From positions 5,704,001 to 5,768,000 of the forward strand of contig NZ_JAMYWY010000001.1 in NCBI RefSeq assembly GCF_024159265.1: a stretch of 64,000 bases of DNA, read 5' to 3'. The translations under genes and the position numbers were made by a program. Positions 10,121 to 18,865 of the stretch are shown here, in pieces (within the stretch, counting starts at the first letter, position 1; each line of letters starts with the position of its first letter). This DNA is from Paenibacillus sp. 1781tsa1. GTDB taxonomy: Bacteria; Bacillota; Bacilli; Paenibacillales; Paenibacillaceae. Below the pieces are notes generated by a model, which did not search any database, was not told the origin of the DNA, and saw only the letters and a program-made list of their open reading frames with translations.

Positions 10121-10503
10121 AGCCTGATCTCCTTCTCCCCAAATGTGTGTTTATCTATTCTATCATAAATGTCTGATCCTCAAATGTTCAAAAACAGGTA
10201 AAAAGATGGCCTGTTCTCGCTCCGTTTCGTCCTAGGTCGACATCATTCACGTTTTCGCCGTATTAAGTAAATTTCTAAAATAAAAATGTCGAGTGCCGCT
10301 AGAATACTATAAAAGCTGTAGCCGCAGAATACAAGGGAATATCTAAAGAGAATGTTCTCCAGATGTATATGAAGTACAAGTGTACAATAATCCTCCGAAT
10401 ATAAATGAACAGCAAAAAAGCCTTCCCTTTGTACTCGTAAGCGTTTACGACAAAGACAAGACTTTCACGCGATTACAGGCATGCGTTACCTCGTTCCAAC
10501 AAT

Positions 10504-10797
10504 CTAAAACATTCTGTACCCACCCAAACGTAACTTCTGGATCGTCCAGCCACTGATTACCGCACCAGCCAGTCCAGCGATGCCCGTCATATAGTCCACA
10601 AGCTGGAAAGAACCCAGATGTGACATCAGAGACGACGAATGATCCCATAGAGAGTATACAACAACAGGCAGAATTACAATGATGAACAGATAGGAAGGAA
10701 ACCAGGTGGTCTTCATCAGCATGTTCAGAATGAAACCGATACCAAACATCATAACGAAAAATAATACCATTAATACCAACACAGGTATAAATTGCAT
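10504..10797 (-). CDS. yuiB: YuiB family membrane protein
   Basis: This is a 97-residue hydrophobic protein with two or three TM segments (about 3-27, 34-50, 66-85). It matches the YuiB family of unknown function. In Bacillus, yuiB lies close to the yumB/yumC redox genes, and both types also occur nearby here. The start follows GAAGAGGTG with a rather long spacer. The preceding 350 bp up to dnaB hold no recognisable gene. Confidence 0.8.
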   Translation of the reverse strand: MQFIPVLVLMVLFFVMMFGIGFILNMLMKTTWFPSYLFIIVILPVVVYSLWDHSSSLMSHLGSFQLVDYMTGIAGLAGAVISGWTIQKLRLGGYRMF

Positions 10798-10992
10798 CGG
10801 GCGACATTCACCTCTTCTTTCACACTTTCGGGTTTCACTTCTGGATAGTAGTTAGTGTACCGCAAAAAATGTGGCGAAGCAACGAACTTTCTGGACAAAT
10901 TTCCCTATATTTATGTACTGTTCATTTGCCCTTCTCCTTCATGTTGGGATACAATGTAAACGATAAAGCACTCACCCGTCCCTTATAATGCG

Positions 10993-11200
10993 TGTTCAAA
11001 AAGACTGGTTTTCAATTCCGAGAAGATGGAATGAAGTTAGAAATAGAGCAGCGGAGCGTAGATAGAGCTACGTGAGCAGCTACAATGTTTCCTAAGGAAA
11101 CATACTTCGGAAGCCTCCCACTTATTTCGGCTGAATGCCATATTCGATGCTGATGATGCCACCAGGCATGATTCGTAATCAAAAGCGGACTTTTTGAACA
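10993..11200 (+). repeat. Interspersed repeat family A, copy 1 (MITE-like), before hemQ
   Basis: This 208-bp unit has terminal inverted repeats TGTTCAAAAAG and CTTTTTGAACA. Inside is a perfect hairpin, ATGTTTCC TAA GGAAACAT. A similar unit lies at 46022-46224. This copy ends 48 bp before the hemQ start and appears to lie in the hemQ leader, downstream of -10-like sequences at 10950 and 10984. Short reading frames inside it are taken as non-coding. Confidence 0.8.
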
Positions 11201-11248
11201 ACCTCTTATAGGGATTTGGAAATATACCTTGCAGGAGGAACGAAACCA

Positions 11249-11995
11249 ATGAACGAAGCCGCATCAACACTGGAGGGCTGGTATGCCCTGCATGATTTTC
11301 GCTCGATTAACTGGGCCGCCTGGAAAGCAGCAGATGATGAAGAACGTGCTGTAGCACTGGACGAGCTTCAGGAATTCTGGAAAGAATGGAAAGAAGTCGA
11401 GGACTCATCCAAAGGAAGTACCGTTGTATATACGGTTGTAGGTCAAAAAGCCGATCTCGTCATGATGCACCTGCGTGAAACGCTGGAAGATCTGAAGGCT
11501 GTTGAGAACGCGTTTAACAAAACGATGTTTGCCCAATACACAACGAAGTCTTATTCCTACGTTAGTGTAGTGGAACTGAGCAACTACCTTGGCAAAGAAG
11601 GCGAAGACCCGATGCAAAATCCGGAGATTATCGCCCGCCTGAAACCTGTTCTGCCACAACGGCAATACATCTGCTTCTATCCGATGAACAAAAAACGTGA
11701 GCTGAATGACAACTGGTACATGCTGTCTATGGACGAGCGTCGTACCATGATGCGCAGTCACGGCATGATTGGTCGCAGCTATGCGGGTAAAGTGAAACAG
11801 ATTATTACCGGCTCTGTCGGTTTCGACGATTGGGAATGGGGCGTAACGCTATTTGCGGATGATGCACTTCAGTTCAAGAAACTCGTCTATGAGATGCGTT
11901 TCGATGAAGTTAGCGCCCGTTATGGCGAATTCGGTTCGTTCTATGTGGGAAGTCTGTTGAACGAAGGTACGTTGGAAGAAATGCTTAAGCTCTAA
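11249..11995 (+). CDS. hemQ: Coproheme decarboxylase HemQ
   Basis: This 248-residue member of the chlorite-dismutase fold carries out the last step of the coproporphyrin-dependent heme pathway, turning Fe-coproporphyrin III into heme b. The catalytic Tyr is Y144 in FYPMNKKR, and the proximal heme ligand is H171 in SHGMIGRSYAGK. The start is the ATG behind GCAGGAGGAACG; an upstream in-frame ATG lies beside the repeat and lacks a ribosome site. The gene stands alone between a repeat-bearing leader and a strong terminator. Confidence 0.95.
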   Translation: MNEAASTLEGWYALHDFRSINWAAWKAADDEERAVALDELQEFWKEWKEVEDSSKGSTVVYTVVGQKADLVMMHLRETLEDLKAVENAFNKTMFAQYTTKSYSYVSVVELSNYLGKEGEDPMQNPEIIARLKPVLPQRQYICFYPMNKKRELNDNWYMLSMDERRTMMRSHGMIGRSYAGKVKQIITGSVGFDDWEWGVTLFADDALQFKKLVYEMRFDEVSARYGEFGSFYVGSLLNEGTLEEMLKL

Positions 11996-12017
11996 AATAG
12001 TACAACGAACAAAACAA

Positions 12018-12067
12018 TAAAGCACCGCGACATCTCCTTTTAAGGATATTGTCTGCGGTGCTTTATT
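12018..12067 (+). terminator. hemQ terminator
   Basis: AAAGCACCGC pairs with GCGGTGCTTT, with extra pairing inside the stem and a short T-run, 24 bp after the hemQ stop. Confidence 0.85.
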
Positions 12068-12138
12068 ATCTATCAATATTCTACTACCTCAAGCTTGATT
12101 TAGATCTATATTGTTTGAACTATTTATTTACACAAAAA

Positions 12139-12312
12139 CGGAAAGGACAGAAAAAACCTGAAAAAGCGAAGCTACAAGCTTTCTGCAAGAAAGCTACTTC
12201 GAAAGCACCCACTTCGCCTAAAAGCTTTCTGAAAGAAAGCTGCATCGGAAGCATATGCTATCACCGGATTTTCCCTTTAACAAAAGGGAATCAAAAAAAT
12301 CTGGGGCGATTG
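12139..12312 (-). repeat. Interspersed repeat family B, copy 2, inverted
   Basis: In reverse orientation this carries the same blocks as the other copies: GCTTTCT stems (several AGCTTTCTGCAAGAAAGC-like units), CGGATTTTCCC and AATCTGGGGCGAT. It fills the gap between hemQ and the small gene that ends at 12326. Confidence 0.7.
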
Positions 12313-12325
12313 GAAGGTTATGTCT

Positions 12326-12580
12326 CTAATCCTCGTCCTCTTCATCAACAGCTTTCAGTGATTCGAGGAATTCGGCTGTGGCCCGGTCACGGTCACGCCC
12401 CTTCTCTTTAAGCCGCTCAATCGCGGGCAAAATGAGAATATCCACTTCTTTCTGCACGATGTAGGCCAGATCATATTGATCCTGTTCCTCCAGATAACCA
12501 CCGACCTGCATCAGGGCGTTGTATCGATCCAGTTCCTCACGCGTTAATAATCCCCGGACCTGAACACTGCAATGTCTCAT
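12326..12580 (-). CDS. Small hydrophilic protein of unknown function, coupled to NADH dehydrogenase
   Basis: The 84-residue product is helical and ends in a very acidic tail (AVDEEDED). Its ATG overlaps the stop of the NADH dehydrogenase gene by four bases, so translation is coupled. No family was recognised. The tight coupling suggests a role linked to the dehydrogenase or simple co-expression. Confidence 0.7.
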   Translation of the reverse strand: MRHCSVQVRGLLTREELDRYNALMQVGGYLEEQDQYDLAYIVQKEVDILILPAIERLKEKGRDRDRATAEFLESLKAVDEEDED

Positions 12581-13770
12581 CCAAAAAACCGCCCTTTCTT
12601 CAGGACTAGCGGAATACCACCAATGATGAACAGATAACGCAGATCAACCAGTTTCTTCAATTGAGCCGCTTTCCAGCCCTTGTATTTCTTGCCGCCTACA
12701 ACAGCAATCGCTTCACCTTTACCCAATGAAGCAACCGTGCCTTTGCTCGTAAATACAAAAGGTTGTGGCTGTTTCTTGCGAATGGATGCCACGACGTTCT
12801 TGGCGCAGTTCACACCTTGCTGCATTGCAATCTGGGCTGTTGGCGGATAAGGCCGTCCTTCCGCATTGAAGACCAGTGAATTATCACCGATCACATAGAC
12901 ATGCTCATGTCCAGGAGCACGCAGATAATCATCTACCTTTACACGTCCGCGCATCACTTCAAGACCTGCCTGTTCCAACAGTGAATTACCGCGAATACCG
13001 CCCGTCCATACCACTGTGGCAGCATCAAGCTTTTCACCCTCACCCACAATAACCCCATCCGGGAGACACTGTTTGATGGGAACACCAATTTTGAAGGTAA
13101 CGCCCTTCTTCTTGAGCACATTCATGGCATGTTCTACCAATTCCGGGTCAAATCCAGGCAAGGCCGAAGGCGCTGCCTCTACATTATAGATGTGCACATG
13201 TTTTGGATTCACATCGAACTCCTTGCACAGCTGTGGAATACGATCTGCAAGTTCAGCTACGAATTCAACGCCACTGAACCCCGCTCCACCTACGACAAAC
13301 CGAATACGATTTCGTTTGTTATCGTTTTTGTACATCGCAAATTGATATTCGATGTGTTCTCGGATCAGTCTGACCGAGTTAATACTGCGGATGGTCATGG
13401 CGTGATCGAGCATACCCGGAATACCGAAGGTCTCAGGCTCACCGCCTAGTCCAATAATCAGATAATCATAGGATAACGTGCCGTCCTCCAGAATGATCTT
13501 CCGATCCTGCAGACGAATCTCCTTGACGGAAGATTTAACCAGATCAATCTTGAACTCATCAATCAGCTTCGAAATAGGGACTCTTGCATGCTCAATGGTA
13601 TCCGTGCCGGCTGCCGGCATATGTAGATGTGTAGTAATATAATGATAATCATGCCGGTTCACTAATGTGACGTCGGCCTCGTTATAATTCAATTCCTTCT
13701 GCAGCCGCTGGGCTGTCAGAATCCCGCCATAGCCCGCGCCGAGGATGACGATTTTGGGAATACTGCTCAT
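12577..13770 (-). CDS. Type II NADH dehydrogenase (NDH-2, YumB/Ndh-like)
   Basis: This 397-residue flavoprotein would oxidise NADH and pass electrons to menaquinone without pumping protons. The FAD-binding GAGYGG is at 11-16, the NADH-binding motif VVGGAGFSGVEF near 170, and YVIGDNS near 295 closes the FAD site. Hydrophobic and basic segments at the C-terminus fit monotopic membrane attachment. The start is the ATG behind GGAAGGGG; an upstream in-frame extension is rejected. A Rex-like site lies about 190 bp upstream, consistent with NADH/NAD-dependent control known for ndh in Bacillus. Confidence 0.92.
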   Translation of the reverse strand: MSSIPKIVILGAGYGGILTAQRLQKELNYNEADVTLVNRHDYHYITTHLHMPAAGTDTIEHARVPISKLIDEFKIDLVKSSVKEIRLQDRKIILEDGTLSYDYLIIGLGGEPETFGIPGMLDHAMTIRSINSVRLIREHIEYQFAMYKNDNKRNRIRFVVGGAGFSGVEFVAELADRIPQLCKEFDVNPKHVHIYNVEAAPSALPGFDPELVEHAMNVLKKKGVTFKIGVPIKQCLPDGVIVGEGEKLDAATVVWTGGIRGNSLLEQAGLEVMRGRVKVDDYLRAPGHEHVYVIGDNSLVFNAEGRPYPPTAQIAMQQGVNCAKNVVASIRKKQPQPFVFTSKGTVASLGKGEAIAVVGGKKYKGWKAAQLKKLVDLRYLFIIGGIPLVLKKGRFFG

Positions 13771-13962
13771 GTCTATACCCCTTCCGGTTTCACTTGCATC
13801 AGTCCAATCTTGGTTGAGATGCAAAATGCACATACTTACAAATATTGATGAGGTCTTGCCCATTATGACGACAAATGTTAACTTCGCGAATTTATTTAAA
13901 CGTTTGCATCAATTTCATAACTCATTCCATTGATTCGTTTGCACGCAAGTTATCGATTCAAG

Positions 13963-13980
13963 TTGTGAAATTAACCACAA
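13963..13980. promoter_or_regulatory. Rex-like operator
   Basis: TTGTGAAATTAACCACAA is close to the Bacillus Rex consensus TTGTGAANNNNTTCACAA, with two mismatches in the right half-site. It lies in the 540-bp divergent gap between the NADH dehydrogenase and yumC. Apart from this site the gap shows no further clear feature. Confidence 0.6.
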
Positions 13981-14308
13981 GATTCTATAAAACACGGGAT
14001 CTGTGTTCATATTACATATTGACTCTAAATTAGACAAAAAAACACATAGTACAGGTCAAGGATATCTGTATTTCTAGTAAAGATCAAGGTTTTTTTTGTT
14101 ATTTTTCATAACCTTTCATTTCCAATTTCATCCTATTCTCATCTGATCTTCATCAATTGTTCCTAGATTCGTGACGCCGCTAACTTTGCAACCCTGAATA
14201 CACCGTTTATAATAGGAAAGACAGTTCAGTACCAATGCCGGTTCCGATACGAGCCTGCACATTTTTCCTGTTAACTACCTATTAAAATATGAAAGGTGTT
14301 GTTGATTC

Positions 14309-15310
14309 TTGACTGCACAGAATTCCAGTCATGATATGACTGATTTACTTATTATCGGTGGAGGCCCTGCGGGTCTGTTCGCCGCATTTTACGGTGGGAT
14401 GCGTCAGGCATCCGTTACACTGGTTGAAAGTATGCCACAGCTTGGCGGACAGCTTGCCGCTCTTTACCCGGAGAAATACATCTATGATGTAGCCGGATTC
14501 CCGAAAGTAACTGCTCAGGAACTGGTGAATAACCTGGTTGAGCAAATGAGTCATTTTAACCCGAATATCCGCCTTGAGGAAAAGGTTGTATCGGTGGAGA
14601 AAAAGGATGAGCAACATTTCATCGTGAAGACGGATGAGAATGAATATCATGCCAAAGCCGTCATTATTACGGCTGGTGTAGGTGCATTCGAACCACGTCG
14701 CCTGGAGCTTGAAGGTGCTGCCAAGTTCGAGAAGAGCAACCTGCACTACTTCATCAGTGATCTGAATGCCTTTGCTGGCAAAAAGGTACTGATCAGTGGC
14801 GGCGGTGACTCTGCGGTAGACTGGGCACTCATGCTCGAGCCCATCGCTGAGCAAGTGACGTTGATCCATCGCCGGGACAAGTTCCGTGCGCATGAGCACA
14901 GTGTCGAAAATCTGATGAATTCCAAGGTGAATGTCGTTACACCGACCGAAATCACGGAACTTCATGGGGATGACACCATAACCAAGGTAACCCTTGCCCA
15001 TGTAAAAACCAAAGAAACTCAGGAAATCGAAGTAGATGACGTGATCGTTAACTTCGGATTTGTCTCTTCTCTCGGACCCATTGCCGAGTGGGGTATCGAA
15101 ATTGAGAGTAACTCCATCGTTGTTGATTCCCGCATGGAAACATCCATTCCAGGGATCTTCGCTGCCGGGGATATTACAACATACCCGGGTAAACTGAAGC
15201 TGATCGCTGTCGGATTCGGCGAAGCCCCAACAGCAGTTAATAATGCAAAGGTATACTTCGATCCGGACGCCAAGTTGTCTCCAGGGCACAGCAGTAACAT
15301 GAAACGCTAG
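14309..15310 (+). CDS. yumC: Ferredoxin/flavodoxin-NADP reductase, YumC type
   Basis: This 333-residue thioredoxin-reductase-like flavoenzyme moves electrons between NADPH and ferredoxin or flavodoxin. The FAD motif GGGPAGLFAA is near 17, the NADPH motif GGGDSAVDW near 165, and AAGDITTYPGK near 290. It lacks the CxxC redox pair of thioredoxin reductases, which fits the YumC family. The TTG start follows GAAAGGTG; an internal ATG at 14336 has no ribosome site. Confidence 0.92.
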   Translation: MTAQNSSHDMTDLLIIGGGPAGLFAAFYGGMRQASVTLVESMPQLGGQLAALYPEKYIYDVAGFPKVTAQELVNNLVEQMSHFNPNIRLEEKVVSVEKKDEQHFIVKTDENEYHAKAVIITAGVGAFEPRRLELEGAAKFEKSNLHYFISDLNAFAGKKVLISGGGDSAVDWALMLEPIAEQVTLIHRRDKFRAHEHSVENLMNSKVNVVTPTEITELHGDDTITKVTLAHVKTKETQEIEVDDVIVNFGFVSSLGPIAEWGIEIESNSIVVDSRMETSIPGIFAAGDITTYPGKLKLIAVGFGEAPTAVNNAKVYFDPDAKLSPGHSSNMKR

Positions 15311-15339
15311 TTCGCTGAAATAACATATTTTGATACAAA

Positions 15340-15387
15340 AAAGGGTATCTTACTCCTGAGTGAATCCATATCAGGAGGGATACCCTT
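15340..15387 (+). promoter_or_regulatory. Hairpin enclosing the ribosome site of the zinc-ribbon gene
   Basis: AAGGGTATC and CTCCTGA on the left pair with TCAGGAG and GATACCCTT on the right. The right arm contains the Shine-Dalgarno core and reaches the TTG start codon at 15386. There is no T-run after the stem, so a translational block is more likely than a terminator. Confidence 0.6.
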
Positions 15388-15637
15388 GTCTTATATATGC
15401 CCGCTGTGTAACGGTCTGGTTGTACCGGAGCAGGCTTGCCCCCACTGCCTTCAGGGACTGTTAGAATGCGGCAAATTGGACGACTACACCGGACCATACA
15501 GCCCCTACGTATTCCAATCCTCCTCTGACACGGCAGACGAAGTCGAAAACGTTTGCAATCATGTGATGTACTGTCCCCATTGTCAGACGAGCACGCCATG
15601 GGCTGTCTCACTATGGGACTTGTCCGGAAACCTGTAA
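15386..15637 (+). CDS. Small double zinc-ribbon protein of unknown function
   Basis: The 83-residue product has CPLC (5-8) and CPHC (18-21) near the N-terminus and another CPHC near 64, the usual spacing of zinc ribbons. The start is TTG directly behind CAGGAGGGATACCC. Its ribosome site lies in a strong hairpin, so expression may need opening of the structure. It follows yumC by 75 bp. No named family was recognised. Confidence 0.75.
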   Translation: MSYICPLCNGLVVPEQACPHCLQGLLECGKLDDYTGPYSPYVFQSSSDTADEVENVCNHVMYCPHCQTSTPWAVSLWDLSGNL

Positions 15638-15658
15638 CATTGCCTGCAATGAGGATCT

Positions 15659-15802
15659 CTAGTGAAGAATGGCAGATACGTCGGTACCCAGTTTGCGCTT
15701 ATGGATTTCTGCCAACAGCAGTGCGATGAAATCTCGTTCGAGATTCAACTCAATCGCTTTATGGTAGGAATCCAACAACATCTCATCGGATAACATAGCC
15801 AT
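15659..15802 (-). CDS. sda: Sporulation histidine kinase inhibitor Sda
   Basis: This 47-residue protein matches Sda, which binds KinA-type kinases and blocks sporulation when replication is disturbed. The body MLSDEMLLDSYHKAIELNL forms the helical hairpin typical of the family. The start at 15802 gives the family's usual length; a longer frame from 15844 has no ribosome site. The upstream region holds a cluster of DnaA boxes, matching the known DnaA control of sda in Bacillus subtilis. Confidence 0.9.
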   Translation of the reverse strand: MAMLSDEMLLDSYHKAIELNLERDFIALLLAEIHKRKLGTDVSAILH

Positions 15803-15877
15803 TTCCCGCCACAACCTTTCCTTTTTTTTCCTCAAAACTATCATATCAGAGATTCATATAGAGAACAAGCGTTCTTG

Positions 15878-15977
15878 TTATCCACAATGATATGTGGAAA
15901 TCCTGTGCATAGTTTGTTGATAAATGGAAAAAATGTAGAGTAATCAACGTGTATAGTGTGGACAATATTTATGCACA
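15878..15977. promoter_or_regulatory. DnaA-box cluster upstream of sda
   Basis: Perfect boxes are TTATCCACA at 15878-15886 and TTATGCACA at 15969-15977. One-mismatch boxes lie on the other strand at 15893-15901, 15904-15912 and 15957-15965. Five boxes within 100 bp directly before sda indicate control by DnaA. Confidence 0.8.
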
Positions 15978-16157
15978 GGCATGTTGTACTACTATCAGAA
16001 CGTTTATCTGCGTATTTTTTTTGGAATAAATTCATAGTTTCAAGACTTGTTGCGAGTAAATTACCCAGTAATGTAAAATTTCAAACCTTTTTCAACCCAT
16101 TTTCTTCTATATATTATCGGTTTTTCTTGGATTTTCTTGAGCTTTCCCATTCATTTT

Positions 16158-16817
16158 CTATTGAGGTCTGGTATTCACTTCCAAAATCCAGATCTTGCCT
16201 GAATAATCCAGTCCATAATCAAATCCAAGCTGACCTACACCAGGGAACTGCCGTTCCATAATGTACGTGCATGTCAGTGTAAGTGAACGCATCTCCCTGC
16301 GTTTGTGCCGACCAGATATATGGGGCAGGGATAAACCGAGAGCTCGCCTTCCTGATAACATGGTGCCACCCTTGCTCAGATTCGTTACACAGAGCCCGGG
16401 ACGAGCGAGACGTCCAACCAAGGAACGGAATACCCAGCCTCGATCGGTTTTGACAACTTTGACTCTGTAATCAACAGGTCTCCCTTGAATCGTTGCCAGA
16501 TGAATGCCTTGCTGGATCAAGTACCTGCGTCTAGCCTTTACACGCACCAGAGAGCGATACATCTGGCTGAAACTGGCGAAAGAACGTGTCGTTTTCATAT
16601 GGGTGTATCGATAAGCCCCACCGCTCGCCGATACCCGGATGACACCATAACCTCCGCCTCCTACAATAGGTTTGACATACACCATTCCATAACGACTGAG
16701 CATGTGCAGCAGATTACCCGAGTTGAATGCCTTGGTCTGTGGAATATGGACCGCGGCTACCGGGTATTTCATCAATGCCGCTGTCTTCCGCCATTTGCTT
16801 GCAAGCTGTCTCGACAT
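16158..16817 (-). CDS. YheC/YheD family spore-coat-associated ATP-grasp-like protein
   Basis: The 219-residue product matches YheC/YheD proteins of spore formers, which have an ATP-grasp-like fold. Recognisable parts are VKPIVGGGGYGVIRV, the R-V-K segment DYRVKVVKTDRGW, and the end WILEVNTRPQ. Many relatives continue for about 25 residues after this EVNT motif; here the stop comes at once, so the C-terminus is shorter than usual. The start follows GGAAGGAGATC. It is monocistronic. Confidence 0.85.
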   Translation of the reverse strand: MSRQLASKWRKTAALMKYPVAAVHIPQTKAFNSGNLLHMLSRYGMVYVKPIVGGGGYGVIRVSASGGAYRYTHMKTTRSFASFSQMYRSLVRVKARRRYLIQQGIHLATIQGRPVDYRVKVVKTDRGWVFRSLVGRLARPGLCVTNLSKGGTMLSGRRALGLSLPHISGRHKRREMRSLTLTCTYIMERQFPGVGQLGFDYGLDYSGKIWILEVNTRPQ

Positions 16818-17054
16818 GGGTTGATCTCCTTCCTTGAAACAATAGTCCTTCCTTATACATACTCAACAGAAGCCTTGCTTTCTTGGATGTCTGTCCACGG
16901 CAGGGGCCCCTTTTCCATGAAACTTGTCCCAGGGTGATGGCGGAAACGGGAACAAGCGCCCGGTTTGCTTTTCAAACAAGTCAATCTGTCGTATGCTACT
17001 AAGGAACGGCTTGGAAGGGCTTAAATATGAGGATCTAAGGAGCGTTTAGAACAA

Positions 17055-17309
17055 ATGGAAGCATTTTTCAAATCACTTTATGGCGTAGCCTATTTTGCAA
17101 TGTCGATCGTTCTGGTAGCCGTTACGGTACTTCTCTTTGTCACAGGTATTCGACTGTTTATTCAAAAGCGCAATCGCGGCTTTGCCGTGAGTTGTCTTAT
17201 ATTTGCCTGTTTCATCGTCTTTATCATTGTTGTTATGTTAACTACGCCCTTCTCTGCCACACCGCCGGGTTCACCGGAAGCCATGGCTGCCCTTCTTCAC
17301 TTCGGGTAG
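17055..17309 (+). CDS. Small membrane protein with two TM segments, unknown
   Basis: The 84-residue product has TM segments at about 10-35 and 43-65, with a basic loop (QKRNRG) between them. The upstream CTAAGGAGCG is a fair but distant ribosome site. It ends 26 bp before ppx and probably shares its transcript. No function is known. Confidence 0.7.
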   Translation: MEAFFKSLYGVAYFAMSIVLVAVTVLLFVTGIRLFIQKRNRGFAVSCLIFACFIVFIIVVMLTTPFSATPPGSPEAMAALLHFG

Positions 17310-17335
17310 TTGAACCTCTGTAGAAGGAGATGCTT

Positions 17336-18865
17336 ATGACACGTACTAATGAAACCTTAGGAATTATTGATATCGGCTCAAACTCCATTCGTCTAGTTAT
17401 CTATGAACTGGATCAGGACGCAGCCTATCGCATCATTCATGAAGACAAATACGCCGCTCGTCTGAGCAGCGTTGTTGAGCCGGATGGTACCATCCTTCGC
17501 CATTCTTTGGATAAAGCCATCACCATCTTGCGTCAATTCAAAGCGACCTGTGAAGCGTATCAGACCAAACTGATCCGTGCAGCAGCTACGGCAGCCATTC
17601 GTAATGCAAGCAATGTCCTGCAGATTATCGAATGGCTGGAGACAGAGACGGGGCTTACCATTGAATGTGTATCCGGAGATCGGGAAGCCTATTACGGTTT
17701 CCTTGGTGTTACTCAATCCATTGATCTGGCAGACGGTTTCGTCGTAGATATTGGAGGCGGCAGCACGGAGATCACAGTCTTTCGGGATCGGAAGAGGTTA
17801 CATAGCATTTCCCTCCCCATTGGTGCAGTGAATTCACATGCCCGTTATGGGGGTGAAGACCAGTGGAGCGAAGCGAATGCGAATGCATTGTGCAATGAAG
17901 TCATTCAAGCTCTTCGTGGACAGGATTGGATTCATGAGCATCCTGGACTGCCACTCATTGGACTTGGCGGAACGATGCGTACACTCGCCAAAGTGGAGCA
18001 GAAACGAACCCAGTATTCGTTGCCTGTCACCCATCATTATGAGATCAGTGAGCAAGCAATGGAGAACATCGCTCGCTCCCTGCCACATCTCACCTCGGCA
18101 CAGCGCAAAAAGGTGCCTGGACTCGCTAAAGATCGCGCAGACATCATTGTGCCCGGCGTACTGATCCTACGAACCGTCTTCCAGTTAATACAGGGAGATC
18201 GTTATGTGGTTAGTGGTGCGGGTCTACGAGACGGGTTGTTGCGTGATTATATGGCTGGAGGTCAGCCGGTCGTTCCGGACGCGCTGAAGGACAGCATCCG
18301 CAACTTTATCCATTTCGGTCCGCCTATTCCAGAGAAACGTCTGCAACGGATTCATCAGGATGCGGTTACCCTGTATACTGCACTACAAGGCACTGCTCCT
18401 GATGAGGCAGATGCCCGAATCCTGTATGCGTCCTCCATGCTGCACATGGCAGGTAAGCAGATTAACTATTTCCGTTATACACAGCACTCGGCCTATTGGA
18501 TTATGAATGCAAGCATCTATGGACTTTCTCACCGAGAGACGATCCTCAGTGCCAGCGCGGCCGATTATCATCCAAAAAAAAGAACGCCCCAACTGCTGAA
18601 TAAGCACCGGGACATTCTGAAAAACTCGGATGAGCGACATGCTCATCGTATAGGCTCTCTGCTGCGCGTAGCCGAAGCCATTAATCGATCGGAGAGCATC
18701 GCTGCGATCGAAGCAACCAAAGAAAACGACTCGCTGCAGGTGCAGTTCACCTGTACAGCAGAGCCGTTACTGGAACTTGATGGCCTGGAAGAGGCCGTCA
18801 AGGATCTGCAGGAAGCCTGGGGAGTTACGTTATCGTACTCCATTCAGCAGGTTTCCAAGGGATAA
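17336..18865 (+). CDS. ppx: Exopolyphosphatase, Ppx/GppA family
   Basis: This 509-residue cytosolic enzyme is predicted to remove terminal phosphates from polyphosphate, and relatives also act on pppGpp. The sugar-kinase-like ATPase fold shows IDIGSNSIRLV near residue 9 and VDIGGGSTEITV near 140. An HD-like C-terminal region (LHMAGKQINYF, QHSAYWI) spans about 330-400. The start is the second of two close ATGs, 6 bp after AAGGAG. Its 3' end overlaps the convergent ppk gene by 41 bp, so the synthesising and degrading enzymes have antisense 3' ends. Confidence 0.92.
   Translation: MTRTNETLGIIDIGSNSIRLVIYELDQDAAYRIIHEDKYAARLSSVVEPDGTILRHSLDKAITILRQFKATCEAYQTKLIRAAATAAIRNASNVLQIIEWLETETGLTIECVSGDREAYYGFLGVTQSIDLADGFVVDIGGGSTEITVFRDRKRLHSISLPIGAVNSHARYGGEDQWSEANANALCNEVIQALRGQDWIHEHPGLPLIGLGGTMRTLAKVEQKRTQYSLPVTHHYEISEQAMENIARSLPHLTSAQRKKVPGLAKDRADIIVPGVLILRTVFQLIQGDRYVVSGAGLRDGLLRDYMAGGQPVVPDALKDSIRNFIHFGPPIPEKRLQRIHQDAVTLYTALQGTAPDEADARILYASSMLHMAGKQINYFRYTQHSAYWIMNASIYGLSHRETILSASAADYHPKKRTPQLLNKHRDILKNSDERHAHRIGSLLRVAEAINRSESIAAIEATKENDSLQVQFTCTAEPLLELDGLEEAVKDLQEAWGVTLSYSIQQVSKG

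Noticed and set aside
10445..10807. 120-residue frame overlapping yuiB
   Set aside because: Different frame over a recognised family; composition rich in Cys and His without pattern.
11037..11270. 77-residue minus-strand frame, and similar frames at 45996-46225
   Set aside because: They lie inside the two family A repeat copies, are not conserved in length, and lack ribosome sites.
14345..15289. Long minus-strand frame opposite yumC
   Set aside because: Shadow of the well-supported yumC gene; no recognisable domain.
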